Shown: one piece after another, positions 1 to 10,261 of the stretch
How the letters are laid out: every line of letters begins with the position of its first letter
How positions within the stretch are numbered: the first letter of the stretch is position 1
NCBI GenBank assembly: GCA_963675135.1
Contig: OY776128.1
Coordinates: 75,150,670 to 75,214,669, forward strand
Direction of reading: 5' to 3'
Origin: Galeopsis tetrahit
Taxonomy: Eukaryota; Streptophyta; Magnoliopsida; Lamiales; Lamiaceae
DNA: 64,000 bases
The notes under the pieces: generated by a model
Database searches by the model: none
The model's input: only the letters and a program-made list of their open reading frames with translations
What the model was told of the DNA's origin: nothing
Program-made: the position numbers and the translations under genes

Positions 1-199
1 ATTTTTTCTATATATACTTACTAAATTACCAAAATATTTTTTTAAAAAATCACGAAATTCATTTCTTCCACATATATTAATAAATATATTGGTTGTGGCT
101 TATATTTATAGTAAATTTAATTTTTATAATTTGTACCTAAATGATAAATAATTAATTAACTTTTATAAAATAAGAAATAAATACATTACATTAATTGAA

Positions 200-3100
200 T
201 TAATTTTCATCTTCATCGTCTTCATCCTCCTCTTCGTCCTCCTCCTCCTCCTCCTCATCATCATCTTCCTCATCCTCCTCCTCATCCTCATCTTCTTCAT
301 TCTCCTCTTCATCCTCATCTTCATTCTCCTCTTCATCCTCTTCTTCATCCCCCTCCTCTTCACCTTCAATTTCGATTAATTGGGGATTTGCAGCCGTCAA
401 GGGTACAGAAAGATTGAAATTTCCCGTAAAGACTTCAGTTGGAGTCTCTATTTGTTCTGTTTGAAATGGAGATTCATCTTCAGTATTTCTGTCCTTTTTA
501 GGGACTTCTACCATTGACCTTGCCTTTACTTTGCAAACAGCGTGCCATTCATAACCACGTGGAGCTCCCGGATATGTGCAGTAGTATACTTGAGATACTT
601 GATGGGCAAATACAAATGGATCATTTGCAACATACGTCCTTTTCGAACTAACATCAACGAGCTTGTACTCCGGGTGAATTCTTGTTCCTAGATGGCCTGA
701 ATCAAACCAATGACACTTGAACAACACTACAGTCTTTGCTGGATATCCTGGATATTCTACTTCGACGACTTCCCGTAACACCCCAAAGTAATCACTTGCA
801 TCTGCATTGTAATTCGCACTGCTAACGCAGACGCCACTGTTGGTAGTCCCCTTTGTCGATGCATACCCAGACGTATGAAATCTGTAGCCCTTCACAATAT
901 AACCGTTGTAAGTCTTTACACGACGTAGTGGTCCCTTGCTGAGATCTCGTAAGAATGGACTGTCTAGAGCGTTATCCCGTCCCTATACGGCTCAATTTAA
1001 AATTAATTAAAATAAATATTAATTTATTTACGTAAAACATAATTAATTAAATGGTACTCACATAACGTTCGAACCATCGGGAAAATTCACGTTGAATACG
1101 AGCATCTATATATGCATCTGAGATGTTTGGTTCTGCTCGTCGTAGTTCTTGAGTGTACATCCTAATTCACAACATTCAAAAACTTGGTTAATATTAAATG
1201 ACATAAATGAAGTGGTATTTAAATAGACGATTTATATATGAAATACTTACTCAATGTATGGCTGAACTTCATCACAATTCAATAACACATACGTTTGTGC
1301 TATTTTCGCCTCCGAGTTTGTCTCCCAATATCGTACAGTGGGTTTTCCTATTGGCCGTCCCTTAGACTTGAATATGGAGAGCATTCCATCGACCTCTTCA
1401 CTGATATCGTCAGCGGATGTACCACCGAAGTTACGTGGAGCACTTCTTAACTTTGTGTTGACGTGGTCTTCAAAGTAATAAGAACAAAACATGCCAACCT
1501 CTTCATTCAAATAAGAATTCACAATCGATGCTTCAACGTTTGCCTTTTGTTTAGCATTACGTTTCAAGTTGTGGAGATACCTGATATACACACACACATA
1601 TATATATATATAAAACTTATAAGAATGCATGTGTAATTGTAATGAAATAAAAAAAAAGTAAGATTTTACCTTTCAAATGGGTACATCCACTTGTATTGCA
1701 CCGGACCACAAATTCTCGCTTCATACGCTAAGTGAACGGGTAAGTGTTCCATCGAGTTAAAGAAGCTAGGTGGAAAAATTTGTTCCAACTTACACAAAAT
1801 CACTGGAATGTCTTCATCTAAACGAATCATATCATCGATCGTGATCGTTGTAGCCGTTAAATCTCTAAAAAATAGACTTAATTCAGTGATAGCCCTCCAC
1901 ACATTGTTAGGAAGAAGTTCCTTGAACGCAATCGGTATCAAGCGTTGCATAAATACATGACAATCATGACTCTTCATCCTTGCAACCTTACCCGTTGTTG
2001 TGTCTACGCATCGACTCAAGTTCGACACGTAGCCGTCCGGAAAGTTCAACTCCTTTATCCACCTACACAATCTTTGTTTTTGTGGCTTATCCAGTGTGTA
2101 GCTAGCCTTTGGAAATTTACCTGTACGCTCATCCTTTTTCAACTCTGGACGGCGACAAAGAGTGTCCAAATCCTCCCGAGACTTTGGAGTGTCTTTCGTC
2201 TTGCCTTCGGTGTTCATGATTGTGTGGAACACATTGTCAAACACATTCTTTTCAATGTGCATCACATCCAAATTGTGTCGTATCAATAGTGAACTCCAGT
2301 ATGGTAAGTCCCAAAAAATACTCCTTTTGTTCCAACCACCCTCAATTCCTCTGTTGTGTTCCGCTGCATTTTCCTCAGTACTTTTTTTCAACCCCGTCCA
2401 CTGAATCTCATATAACAACCTACGTCCTGTACGGAGAGTAAATTATAAGTGACACTGAAAGCAATAGATAAATATACGTTAAATACTCATTAAATAAATG
2501 TATAAAATACCATCTCGAAGTGGAGGTCGATTGTTTGTGACTGCTCTGTTCTTTACGAAGTTCTTCTTATTTCTTCGAAACGGGTGACCTTGAGGTAAGA
2601 ACCTACGGTGATTATCGAACCATGAAACTTTTCTACTCACCGGGAGACTGAAAGCTTCAAAATTCTCCATACAATACGGACATGCTTTCTTTCCGGCCGT
2701 ACTCCACCCGGACAACATACCATATGCAGGAAAGTCGCTAATGGTCCATAAAAGAGCAGCACGCATTGTGAAGTTCTGCTTTCTAAAAACATCGTACGTT
2801 TGGACTCCATTCTCCCATAAGAAGATCAAGTCTTTTATAAGAGGTTGGAGATAAACATCCAGTTTGTCCTTTGGATTCGTTGGTCTAGGCACCAATACAG
2901 TCAGAAACATTGTTTGAGGTTTCATGCACATCCACGGAGGAAGATTATACGGAGTCAGTATCACCGGCCACAAAGAATACTGCTTCCCATGCATCCCAAA
3001 CGGTGCAAAACCATCAGTACACAAACCTAATCTCACATTCCTCGGTTCACAAGCAAAATCTGGAAACACGTTGTCAAGATGTTTCCAGGCCTCTGAGTCT

Positions 3101-4194
3101 GCCGGATGTCGCATCTCCCTCGACTCAGCCGAAGAGGAATATGTAGCATGCCACGTCATGTGTTGTGCAGTGGAACTTGATTGATATAATCTCATCAAAC
3201 GAGGAATGATAGGAAGGTAGTACATCTTCTTATATGGCACTTTCTTCTTTGTCTTCTTCGATTGACCACCAGGTCCCTTTCGACGTGCCTCTTTGTACCG
3301 GGGATGGCCACACAATCTACACATGTTCAGACTGCTATCTTCGTCACCCCAATATAACATGCAACCCTTCACACAACAATCAATCTTCTCAACCGGCAAA
3401 CCAATATTCTTCAACATTTGTTTGCTTTGATGAAACGTCGTAGGCACCTTATTATTTTGAGGACAAATTTCACTGCATAACTGTGTCACTTGCTCATATG
3501 CCCTGTTAGAAAGCTTGTTCTCGGTCTTAATGTTCATGAGTCGTGCATTAAATGACAACTGTGAGTGAGATTCACAACCCGGATATAAATCTTCTTCGAC
3601 TAATTTGAGCATCTCATAAAACCGAAATGCCTCATTCGTCGGCTCGTCTTCCATGTTTGAAAAACCAGCTTCCCTGATCATTGTTTGATACATATTCGGT
3701 TCTTCGTCCCCAAACTGTTGTTCTTCGTCCCCAAACTGTTGTTCTTCGTCCCCAAACTGTTGTTCTTTGTCCCCAAAATGTTGTTCTTCGTCCCCAAACT
3801 GTTGTTCTTCGTCCCCAAACCGTTGTTCTACCTCGTTACTAGTGCCAACATGATCGAAATTTGCTTCAAGTTGATAGATTCCAGTAGTGTAATAGTAAAA
3901 CACTTCATCAAATCTATAAGGCCAACGTGTTTCGCCATGACTAGTCCAATTATAATAATTATCAACGAAACCATTCTTCACAATATGCACTAGGACCTCA
4001 TCAATCTCTTTATATTGCTTATTCTGACATTTCTTAGCATTACACGGACACCTAATGCAATTTCCACTCATGTAATGTGGCTGGCTTTTTGCAAATTCAA
4101 CAAATAACACGAGTTCATTATAAAATTCCACATTCACATTTCCTCTAATCATTCTAGGAGTACAATACATCCAACGACGGTCAGGCAAATCCAT
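200..4194 (-). CDS. TNP2-like CACTA transposase, five exons, intact reading frame
   Basis: Transposase of the plant En/Spm TNP2 type, expected to cut the CACTA ends and act in the nucleus. Exons by splice-site reading: 4194-2511, 2426-1670, 1580-1251, 1161-1062, 982-200. All junctions are GT-AG and phases agree, giving 1,217 aa with no internal stop. Order of domains (family knowledge): Transpos_assoc near residues 3-75 with a Cys cluster, Transposase_21 around 330-700, DUF4218 across exons 2-3, DUF4216 in exon 5, then a Glu/Asp-rich tail of about 60 residues. Residues about 122-165 hold six or seven copies of a FGDEEQQ-type heptapeptide. The start is the Met directly after an intron acceptor (AG at 4196-4195). 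Intactness suggests recent activity. Confidence 0.9.
3703..3832 (-). repeat. 21-bp in-frame tandem repeat in TNP2
   Basis: A 21-bp unit (plus-strand core TTCGTCCCCAAACTGTTG) recurs six to seven times with one or two changes per copy. It encodes the acidic, Gln-rich heptad FGDEEQQ between the Cys-rich N-terminal domain and the transposase core. The multiple of three keeps the frame open, so copy number can vary without breaking the protein. It is probably a flexible linker. Confidence 0.85.
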
Positions 4195-4337
4195 CTGCTA
4201 AACATTTAAGTGGAGCAACACATTACTAAACTAAACTTATAATAAATTCAAACAAAACTTATTATATATATAACACATGTAATTACATTATATTGAATTT
4301 TATATATAGAGTAAATTAATAATGGTAGAAAATGTAC
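4195..4337 (-). other. Leader intron of TNP2
   Basis: On the minus strand a donor GTACAT at 4337-4332 follows an ACG exon end (4338). The matching acceptor AG (4196-4195) abuts the TNP2 start codon. The leader exon would lie between about 4338 and 4430. The TNP1-like gene at the other end of the element has the same layout, down to ACG before the GTAC donor, which makes the reading more credible. Confidence 0.5.
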
Positions 4338-4446
4338 CGTAATTTGATGTTTCTGAATACCCGAGCATGAGCATAAAAAAATTAGGCAGTAGAAAGTTTG
4401 AGTGTAAATTTGCAATACGAAAGTGAAGTGGAAAAAAAGAAAGTTT

Positions 4447-4702
4447 TAGGGAAACATTTCCCGACGGAAATGCCGACGGACTTAACTTTCCGTCGGCATT
4501 TCACCCGCCCAAATTTCCGTCGGTCAAGATAAATGCCGACGGATATTCCGTCGGCATTTATCAAATGGTGAATTCCGACGGAAACTTAATTCCGTCGGCA
4601 TTTCACCGCCCAAAAATTCCGTCAGTTTAGATAAATGTCGACGGATTATCCGTCGGCATTTATCAAATGGTGAATTCCGACGGAATCTTAATTCCGTCGG
4701 CA
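4447..4702. promoter_or_regulatory. Internal array of CACTA terminal motifs between divergent genes
   Basis: The motif TCCGTCGGCATTT and its complement occur about ten times, mostly as inverted pairs (CCGACGGA...TCCGTCGG). They lie inside two tandem units of roughly 115 bp (about 4475-4590 and 4590-4702). Closely related motifs fill the element terminus at 8390-8720. The array lies just upstream of TNP2 (minus) and of the GRF-domain gene (plus, TATATATAG at 4751-4759). In En/Spm the transposon-encoded TNPA binds repeated subterminal motifs that overlap the promoter; by analogy this array could be a shared autoregulated promoter. That role is inference. Confidence 0.7.
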
Positions 4703-4750
4703 TTTGGCGTGTTATTATTATTTTTTTTTATTAATTAATTCAATTTTTTG

Positions 4751-4759
4751 TATATATAG
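4751..4759 (+). promoter_or_regulatory. TATA box of the GRF-domain gene
   Basis: TATATATAG lies 60-68 bases before the ATG at 4819 and directly downstream of the motif array. The distance is right for a start site near 4785 with a leader of about 35 bases. No experimental start site is known to me. Confidence 0.5.
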
Positions 4760-4818
4760 CAACAACACAAAGCTCACACACACCATATTCGATTTTTTCT
4801 ATTTTGCAAAGAAATATC

Positions 4819-5208
4819 ATGTCTTCTTCATCTTCTATTCGATTTCAGCAAGGCCTTGTTTGTTATTGTGGAAAGGCATGTCGTACATATGCTTCTAAAC
4901 AACCTAGAAGTAAATGGAGGATATTTCATAATTGTCCTGACTCCCTAAGTGATGGTTGTGGTGGTGGATGTGGTTTCTTTGTATGGGCTGATACTCTAGA
5001 AAACTGTGGTGTTGACAAGAATCAAGGATCTAATCAAAGTGACCAAGAAACTGAAGACATGAAGAAAATGACTCAAGAGATGAAGAAATTGGTTACAGAA
5101 ATCAAGAATTTGGCTGAAGAAATCAAGGATTTAATCAATGTGAACAAAATCATTTTGATTGTGCTAGTTCTCATGGTTGCATCTACCACCTTCAAGTGGT
5201 TTGGTTAA
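4819..5208 (+). CDS. GRF-type zinc finger, coiled-coil, single-pass membrane protein of the CACTA element
   Basis: Single-exon 129-aa protein, start at the first ATG after a TATA box. Residues about 15-60 form a GRF-like zinc finger: CYCGKAC, then FHNCP, then CGFFVWAD, so the four metal-binding Cys are C15, C17, the Cys of NCP and the Cys before GFF. Residues about 70-105 are a Lys/Glu-rich heptad coiled coil, and the last 20 form a hydrophobic segment (IILIVLVLMVAS) ending shortly before the stop, like a tail anchor. GRF fingers bind single-stranded nucleic acid in other proteins. The role here is unknown. It lies antisense to both transposase genes and between them. Confidence 0.75.
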   Translation: MSSSSSIRFQQGLVCYCGKACRTYASKQPRSKWRIFHNCPDSLSDGCGGGCGFFVWADTLENCGVDKNQGSNQSDQETEDMKKMTQEMKKLVTEIKNLAEEIKDLINVNKIILIVLVLMVASTTFKWFG

Positions 5209-5530
5209 ATATATGTATAATGCACTCTATATGAGGTTATTTTAATTTGTACTAAAATGCACTCTTCAAGTGGTTTAAATCTATATCTAGAATGCACTCT
5301 AAATGAGATTATTTTGTACTCAATGAAACAAATGAATGCACCCTATTTTCATCTATACACCAATAAACTACACAAATAAACTGCAATATATAGTTCAACA
5401 TATTTTTCAACATAAACATAAATATATACATAAAGATAAATAAGTTCAACAGAAAATTAAATAAGTTCAACAGAAAATTAAATAAGTTCAACAGAAAAAT
5501 AAATTAGTTCAACACAAAATTAAATTGTTC
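5209..5530. repeat. Tandem repeats between the GRF gene and TNP1
   Basis: Two short repeat sets. From 5218 to 5330 the phrase AATGCACTCT recurs three times with flanking similarity. From about 5438 to 5522 a 21-bp unit (core ATAAGTTCAACAGAAAAT) occurs about four times. They separate the convergent 3' ends of the GRF gene and the TNP1-like gene. No polyadenylation site can be fixed. Confidence 0.7.
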
Positions 5531-5537
5531 AAATTGT

Positions 5538-6087
5538 TCAACCATTATAGTTGCCAGGATAGTTGCCAGTGCCCGGAAAGTTAAAATATTGTTCCACATC
5601 CTCATTCAAGTTGACGTTGCCACCGTCGGCCTGACCTGCATCTTGACCTGCAGCTTGATCTGGAGCTGGACCTGGAGCTGGAGCTGGCGGTGGTTGCCCC
5701 ATCGTCTGTTGATAGATGGCCTCGATCTGCTCAGCAGACATCCCCAACGTCCGACCCGCATTGGTACTCCATGTGCGGAAGTAGTTCTCGAACGTTGCCA
5801 TGAAGTTCGGATCCGGGACGGGAGTGGAGGATACGGACGGCTGCGATGCACTCCGGGCCGACCGACCACTTGGTGTCCTCACGGCGCTGCTCATCCCACC
5901 AAGGCCAAGGACCCTTCCCTTCCTGGTCGGGGCAACGTCAAGGTAACACTGGTCCACGTCAACAGCCGGAGGGGTACCGCTGCTTCCGGATTCAGCAGTA
6001 GTCGTGGCGGTGGCTTGCGTCTCGGCCTCTTCAATCCTCTGTCGGACGCTCAACTACATAATTAAAAAATTAAAATTAATTTAATTA

Positions 6088-6121
<34 letters not shown>

Positions 6122-7220
6122 ATTAATACATAAATTTAATTAAACTTACGTGGAGGTCAGTAGTGCGCCCGTAGGTGGACGTCTGTGTATCGGTATTAAA
6201 CGGATGAAGAAGACTCATCCGATCCAAGTGGGTGTGTGGACGTCCAGTCTCCCGCTCCTATTACGTATCAAATAAACATATGCAAATTAATTTAGATAAC
6301 TAATATAAAATAATTAACTATAATTATTTAATTTTTAAAAATTAATGAAAACTTACGATAGCAAGTGATTGCTCGAGGACGGACCGAGCTCCCCCCGATG
6401 CACTGCCATCCCGCCTCCAACGTCGATTCTGCGGTTGGCCCGAGCTTTGTCACACTTCTCTTGGTAAGCCTGGTCCATCCACTTCTCAACCAACGACTCC
6501 CACAGGTCAACACCGTCCTCGTCTTGCCCCAGAACACGATTCACGTCACGATCACGCCAGGCCGTTCTCCAGTCGTACATCATGTTCGTGTACCGAGTAG
6601 AACAAAGATTGTACCACTTCTCGTAAATAGCGGCGTCCGAGTAGATCGCCGTATCCCAACGGGCCTTTTTCTATACAAATAAATATTCAACATATTTATC
6701 AAATAATATGAATAATTAGTTATTTAATAAACTTTAAATATTGTAATTATATACCTGGAACTCGTCGAAATATTCATCCTTTTTAGATTGTGGCACCTTC
6801 GACCAAGTGATAGCACCCTTAGAAATCTTGCAATCCTTAAAGGATTTTGTGCACATCCTGGACACCTCATTACCGGGCACCAACCTGTAAAATTATTAAC
6901 AAATTTATAAACTAACACATTATAAATAAATAAATAAAGTTAATCGTTATTGAATCTTATCAAACATTAGAATTATTGACTTACGCTCCTGAAACGATGT
7001 CAATCTCTTTCCTTTTGTCTCGAACAGGATGCTGACGAGAAGAGGATGACGAACCAACCGACATCGTAGTCGTCGGCGACGGCGGCGGCGGCGACACTGC
7101 CACAGGAGGAGGAGGAGGAGCCGTCACAGGAACTTCTTCATTCCGAGACCTCCTTGAACGTGACCAAAATGACGACCTACGACGTGAACCCGAACCCTGA
7201 TTCGGTACTTGTTCACTCAT
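5538..7220 (-). pseudogene. TNP1-like (Transposase_24, Ptta/En/Spm) gene with one-base frameshift
   Basis: Five exons on the minus strand: 7220-6985, 6884-6755, 6670-6357, 6257-6150, 6053-5538, all GT-AG. The product, about 434 aa, has a Pro/Ser-rich N-terminus, a core with WSKVPQSKKDEYFDEF and KWMDQAYQEKCDKARANRR, and a Gly/Ala/Pro/Gln-rich C-terminus. This is the pattern of the accessory DNA-binding protein (TNPA/TNP1 class) that recognises subterminal repeats. In exon 3 the frame carrying the conserved core cannot join exon 4. One missing G in the G-run complementary to C6391-6396 restores both the conserved GGARSVLE stretch and the phase. Exon 3 is 314 nt, one short of 315. A sequencing error in the homopolymer is the alternative. 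Confidence 0.72.
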
Positions 7221-8231
7221 CTGTTTCAATCAATAAAAAATACATAATTTTACTAATTATCAATTTAATGAACATATTGTTAATTTAAAAGTTTTACTAA
7301 TATAGCATATTCCTAATTTAATCAACATATTCCTAATTTAAATCAAAACAATATATATATATAACCTAATTACAACGTGATACCACCGTCGAACCATCTA
7401 ATTAACTAATAATTTAAACAATTGATTGAAACATGCATCACCTACATTAAAAATATTTCTAAATTAACATATTCCTAAATTAACAAATCTAAACATAATT
7501 AAAATAATACTTTTCTAATTGGAGTTTTCTAATTATCAATTTAATGAACATATTCCTAATTTAATTTTTTTACTAATATAGCATATTTCTAATTTAATTA
7601 ATCAACATATTCCTAATTTAATTGGAATATTAATCAACAATAACCTAATTTAATTATTATTTTTCTACCTAACTTAATCAATAATAAAAAATTGATCATA
7701 TATATTCCTAAATTAACAAACCTAAAACTAATTAAAATAATAATTTTCTAATTGGATCAATAATTATCAATTTAATGAACATATTCCTAATTTAAAATTT
7801 GTACTAATATAGCGTATTCCTAATTTAATCAACATATTCCTAATTACAACGTGATCCAACGGTCGAACCACTATATCTAAACTAATTTAAACAATTGATT
7901 CAAACATGCACTACCTACATTAAAAATATTCTATATCAAAATTACACAATTAAATTAAACTAGTAATTAACTATATAACAATTAATTAATGTATACATAT
8001 AACAATTAATTAATTAATTAACCTTAAAAAACTACTCGATCTATCAAAATTATTCTTAATCAACAAATTAAATTAACTAACGTACGTACTAACATGATCA
8101 TAATATTTTAACAACTAACTAAATCAATATAACATGCAAATCAACATTAAATTATTCATATTTACATATATCCATGCATAAACATATATAAGTATTAAAA
8201 CTAAGTAATAGAACTAATTAAGAAAACGTAC
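7221..8231 (-). other. Long leader intron of the TNP1-like gene
   Basis: On the minus strand the donor GTACGT (8231 downward) follows ACG, and the acceptor CAG ends at 7221 directly before the ATG. The 1-kb intron is extremely AT-rich. The exon upstream (about 8232-8300) would encode an acidic stretch in one frame but has no ATG there, so it is taken as leader. Confidence 0.5.
7250..7940. repeat. Three related AT-rich modules in the TNP1 leader intron
   Basis: The string ATCAATTTAATGAACATATT begins modules near 7259, 7538 and 7768. In each it is followed by ACTAATATAGC and AATCAACATATTCC. The first and third also share a downstream block with AACGTGAT, GTCGAACCA and AAACATGCA (7371-7445, 7846-7925). 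Period about 500 bp, with the middle copy incomplete. This points to internal duplication within the transposon. Confidence 0.75.
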
Positions 8232-8360
8232 CGTATCAATGTAATCGAAGAAATTTGCTTCAATGGCCAAGTCCTCGTCTTCGTCTTCCCCACCGAATCC
8301 TCACGCACGCCCTTTTTTTTTTTCTCTAAAACGAGAATCTGATTGATTTGAGGTTTGAGG

Positions 8361-8370
8361 CCCTTATATA
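8361..8370 (-). promoter_or_regulatory. TATA box of the TNP1-like gene
   Basis: Minus strand TATATAAGGG, about 60-130 bases upstream of the proposed leader exon and immediately inside the terminal motif array. It is the only good TATA in this interval. Confidence 0.45.
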
Positions 8371-8389
8371 TTAAAAAAAAAAAAAGAAA

Positions 8390-8748
8390 TACCGACGGAT
8401 ATTCCGTCGGTATTTCCCTCGGTAACCGCCGACTTTAAAGCCAACGGTTACCTTATTGGAAAACGAGGCGGTGCGAAATCAACATGCCATTTGCTGACGG
8501 ATAATCCGTCAGCATTTCCGTCAGGATACAAATTTCAAAACATCCGTCAGCATTTTCCCTCGGTAAATGCTGACGGAACGGAAATCCGTCAGCATTTCCC
8601 TCGGCAAATGCTGACGGAACGGAAATCCGTCAGCATTGATGTTGACTTTTCAATCCATCAGCATTCCGTCAGCATATCCGTCGAAAATGCTGACGGACTA
8701 AAATCCGTCAGCATGTGTCCGTCCCAAAAGCGCGCGTTTTTTGTAGTG
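8390..8748 (-). repeat. Right terminal and subterminal repeats of the CACTA element
   Basis: The CACTAC terminus at 8748-8743 is followed inward by about a dozen copies of TCCGTCAGCATTT or its complement, often paired as AATCCGTCAGCA/TGCTGACGGA. The innermost copies (8394-8425) have the form CCGACGGATATTCCGTCGG, like the internal array at 4447. These are the expected binding sites for the transposon proteins. Confidence 0.9.
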
Positions 8749-10046
8749 GTTTCACGTTTTTTCGAATTCAATTTGTATATAAAGTAGTTTTTCTAGATCT
8801 CATTAATTCTTATGAATCGTAATATTAGGTTCCACCGTTTGTATGTAATACAATATAATATAGCACCTTTTTTTAATTTTAATGAAATATAATTGTGATA
8901 ATGAATTTTGTATGTTATTTTTGCATTGGTAAAATACAATGAAATCTACCTCTAAATAAATTTAACTAATTTAAAACTGAATTAGTTATAACTATAACAC
9001 GTTTAATGAAATCAATTAAACCACATATATACATTTTTATATTCTTTAATGTAGTATAAAATTCCATAACTTATGGAGATAATAAAATAAATGTAATATA
9101 TATAAATATATATTTTTTAAATATAATAATCTATATTCTAATTTAATATATATGAAATAAAAAATGAATTTAATTATTCAAATAATCATCGATTTTATAG
9201 AAATATCTTATACATTTGGATTTAATATTAACATATGTGTAAATATATAGTATTAAAATTTTGAATTAATTCATTAAGTTAATTTATTTTTGTGTCTAAA
9301 GTTTTGACTAATAAGTAGCAATATAAAAATTTAGATTTAAATTTAGACAAGCAATAATTAGCATTAAATTTTTGAATTAATTTATTAAATAATTAGCATT
9401 AAATTTCTCATAAAACCATCGCATAAATTTAGATTTCCTAATTAACAATACAATTTTTTTGGAAATAATATAATTAGTATTTAATATAATTTTGATTCAA
9501 TTATCCACTTTTATATCATGAATGCATTATGCAATAATTTTAATTTACCACCCTAACTTAAATAATGAGCAAAAATCTTGGCATATGATGTGTATATATT
9601 TTTTATGAGTAAAAATTTTGGCATAATATTTAGAAATTATAATATTCTAATACTTATAAATATAATGATATAACGTTTCAAATTTGTTTGCATGATGAAT
9701 TGATGATATTATTTTAATTAGTTTCCATTACATATTTTAAAAATTAATTTGATTTGTTGTAATTAATGTACAACAATTAATATTATCAACCTATTTATAG
9801 TACGTATATATTTATTTATTATAAATTTATTTAATGTTGATTAATTCAAATCCATTTTTTAAAAAATTAAATTTACATTTTTCAATTTAAATTTACAAAA
9901 TTAGTGAGTTATTTATTTTTTGGTTATTATTGACTAAATTCTTTTAATTTATGTTGTCAATAATTACGATTAATTATTTTTAGTTTAAGCAGACTAATAC
10001 AGTAATACGCATATAATATAAAGAAATTTTAGAACTTTATGAAATA
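8749..10046. other. AT-rich stretch without recognised gene
   Basis: About 1.3 kb of very AT-rich DNA just outside the CACTA terminus. I see no open reading frame with family resemblance, no terminal inverted repeat pair and no tandem array. Confidence 0.6.
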
Positions 10047-10261
10047 CTATTTCCGTCCCTAAAAAACTTGCATTTTTTTGCACGGAGTTTAGAAAAAAAA
10101 TTGTAATGATGAGAGTGTTGAATAGTAATTTTGTAAATTTTTATATATAAAGTACATAAAGTGGTTTAATTGAATGTAAAATATTCTAAAAAAAATGTGA
10201 TGAAGGGTAAATACGTGTATATTGTGAAAGTGAATGTGCAAGCTTTTCAGGGATGGGGGAG
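10047..10261. mobile_element. Stowaway-type MITE
   Basis: Inverted ends CTATTTCCGTCCCTAAA and, in complement, CTCCCCCATCCCTGAAA both continue into CTTGCA. TA dinucleotides flank both sides (10045-10046, 10262-10263). Length 215 bp, no coding capacity. This is the Tc1/mariner-derived Stowaway pattern that recurs through the window. Confidence 0.75.

Larger units (their letters stand above)
1..8748 (-). mobile_element. CACTA (En/Spm) DNA transposon, right part; left end outside window
   Basis: Seen: TNP2 and TNP1-type transposase genes on the minus strand, arrays of a CCGTCGGCA/CCGTCAGCA motif at 4447-4702 and 8390-8720, and a minus-strand terminus beginning CACTACAAAAAACGCGCG, whose first base is 8748. 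CACTA termini with subterminal transposase-binding repeats are diagnostic of this superfamily. The element is longer than 8.7 kb because TNP2 ends at 200 and no second terminus is visible. The three bases after the terminus (8749-8751, GTT) would be the target duplication, but the other copy is out of view. TNP2 is intact, whereas TNP1 is frameshifted, so autonomy is doubtful. Confidence 0.93.

Noticed and set aside
163..369. Plus-strand Met/Arg/Lys-rich reading frame
   Set aside because: It is the antisense of the Glu/Asp-rich tail of TNP2; composition alone explains it.
4447..4702. End of a second, nested CACTA element
   Set aside because: No CACTA terminus or TSD next to the array; kept as an alternative only.
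5589..6065. 158-aa plus-strand frame opposite TNP1
   Set aside because: GC-rich antisense shadow of the TNP1 last exon, no domain and no promoter.
8390..8720. Possible CRISPR-like array
   Set aside because: Regularly repeated short motifs, but they are inverted pairs without unique spacers of constant length, in a plant transposon end.
8491..8787. Frame over the CACTA terminus
   Set aside because: It is made of the subterminal repeats and crosses the element boundary.
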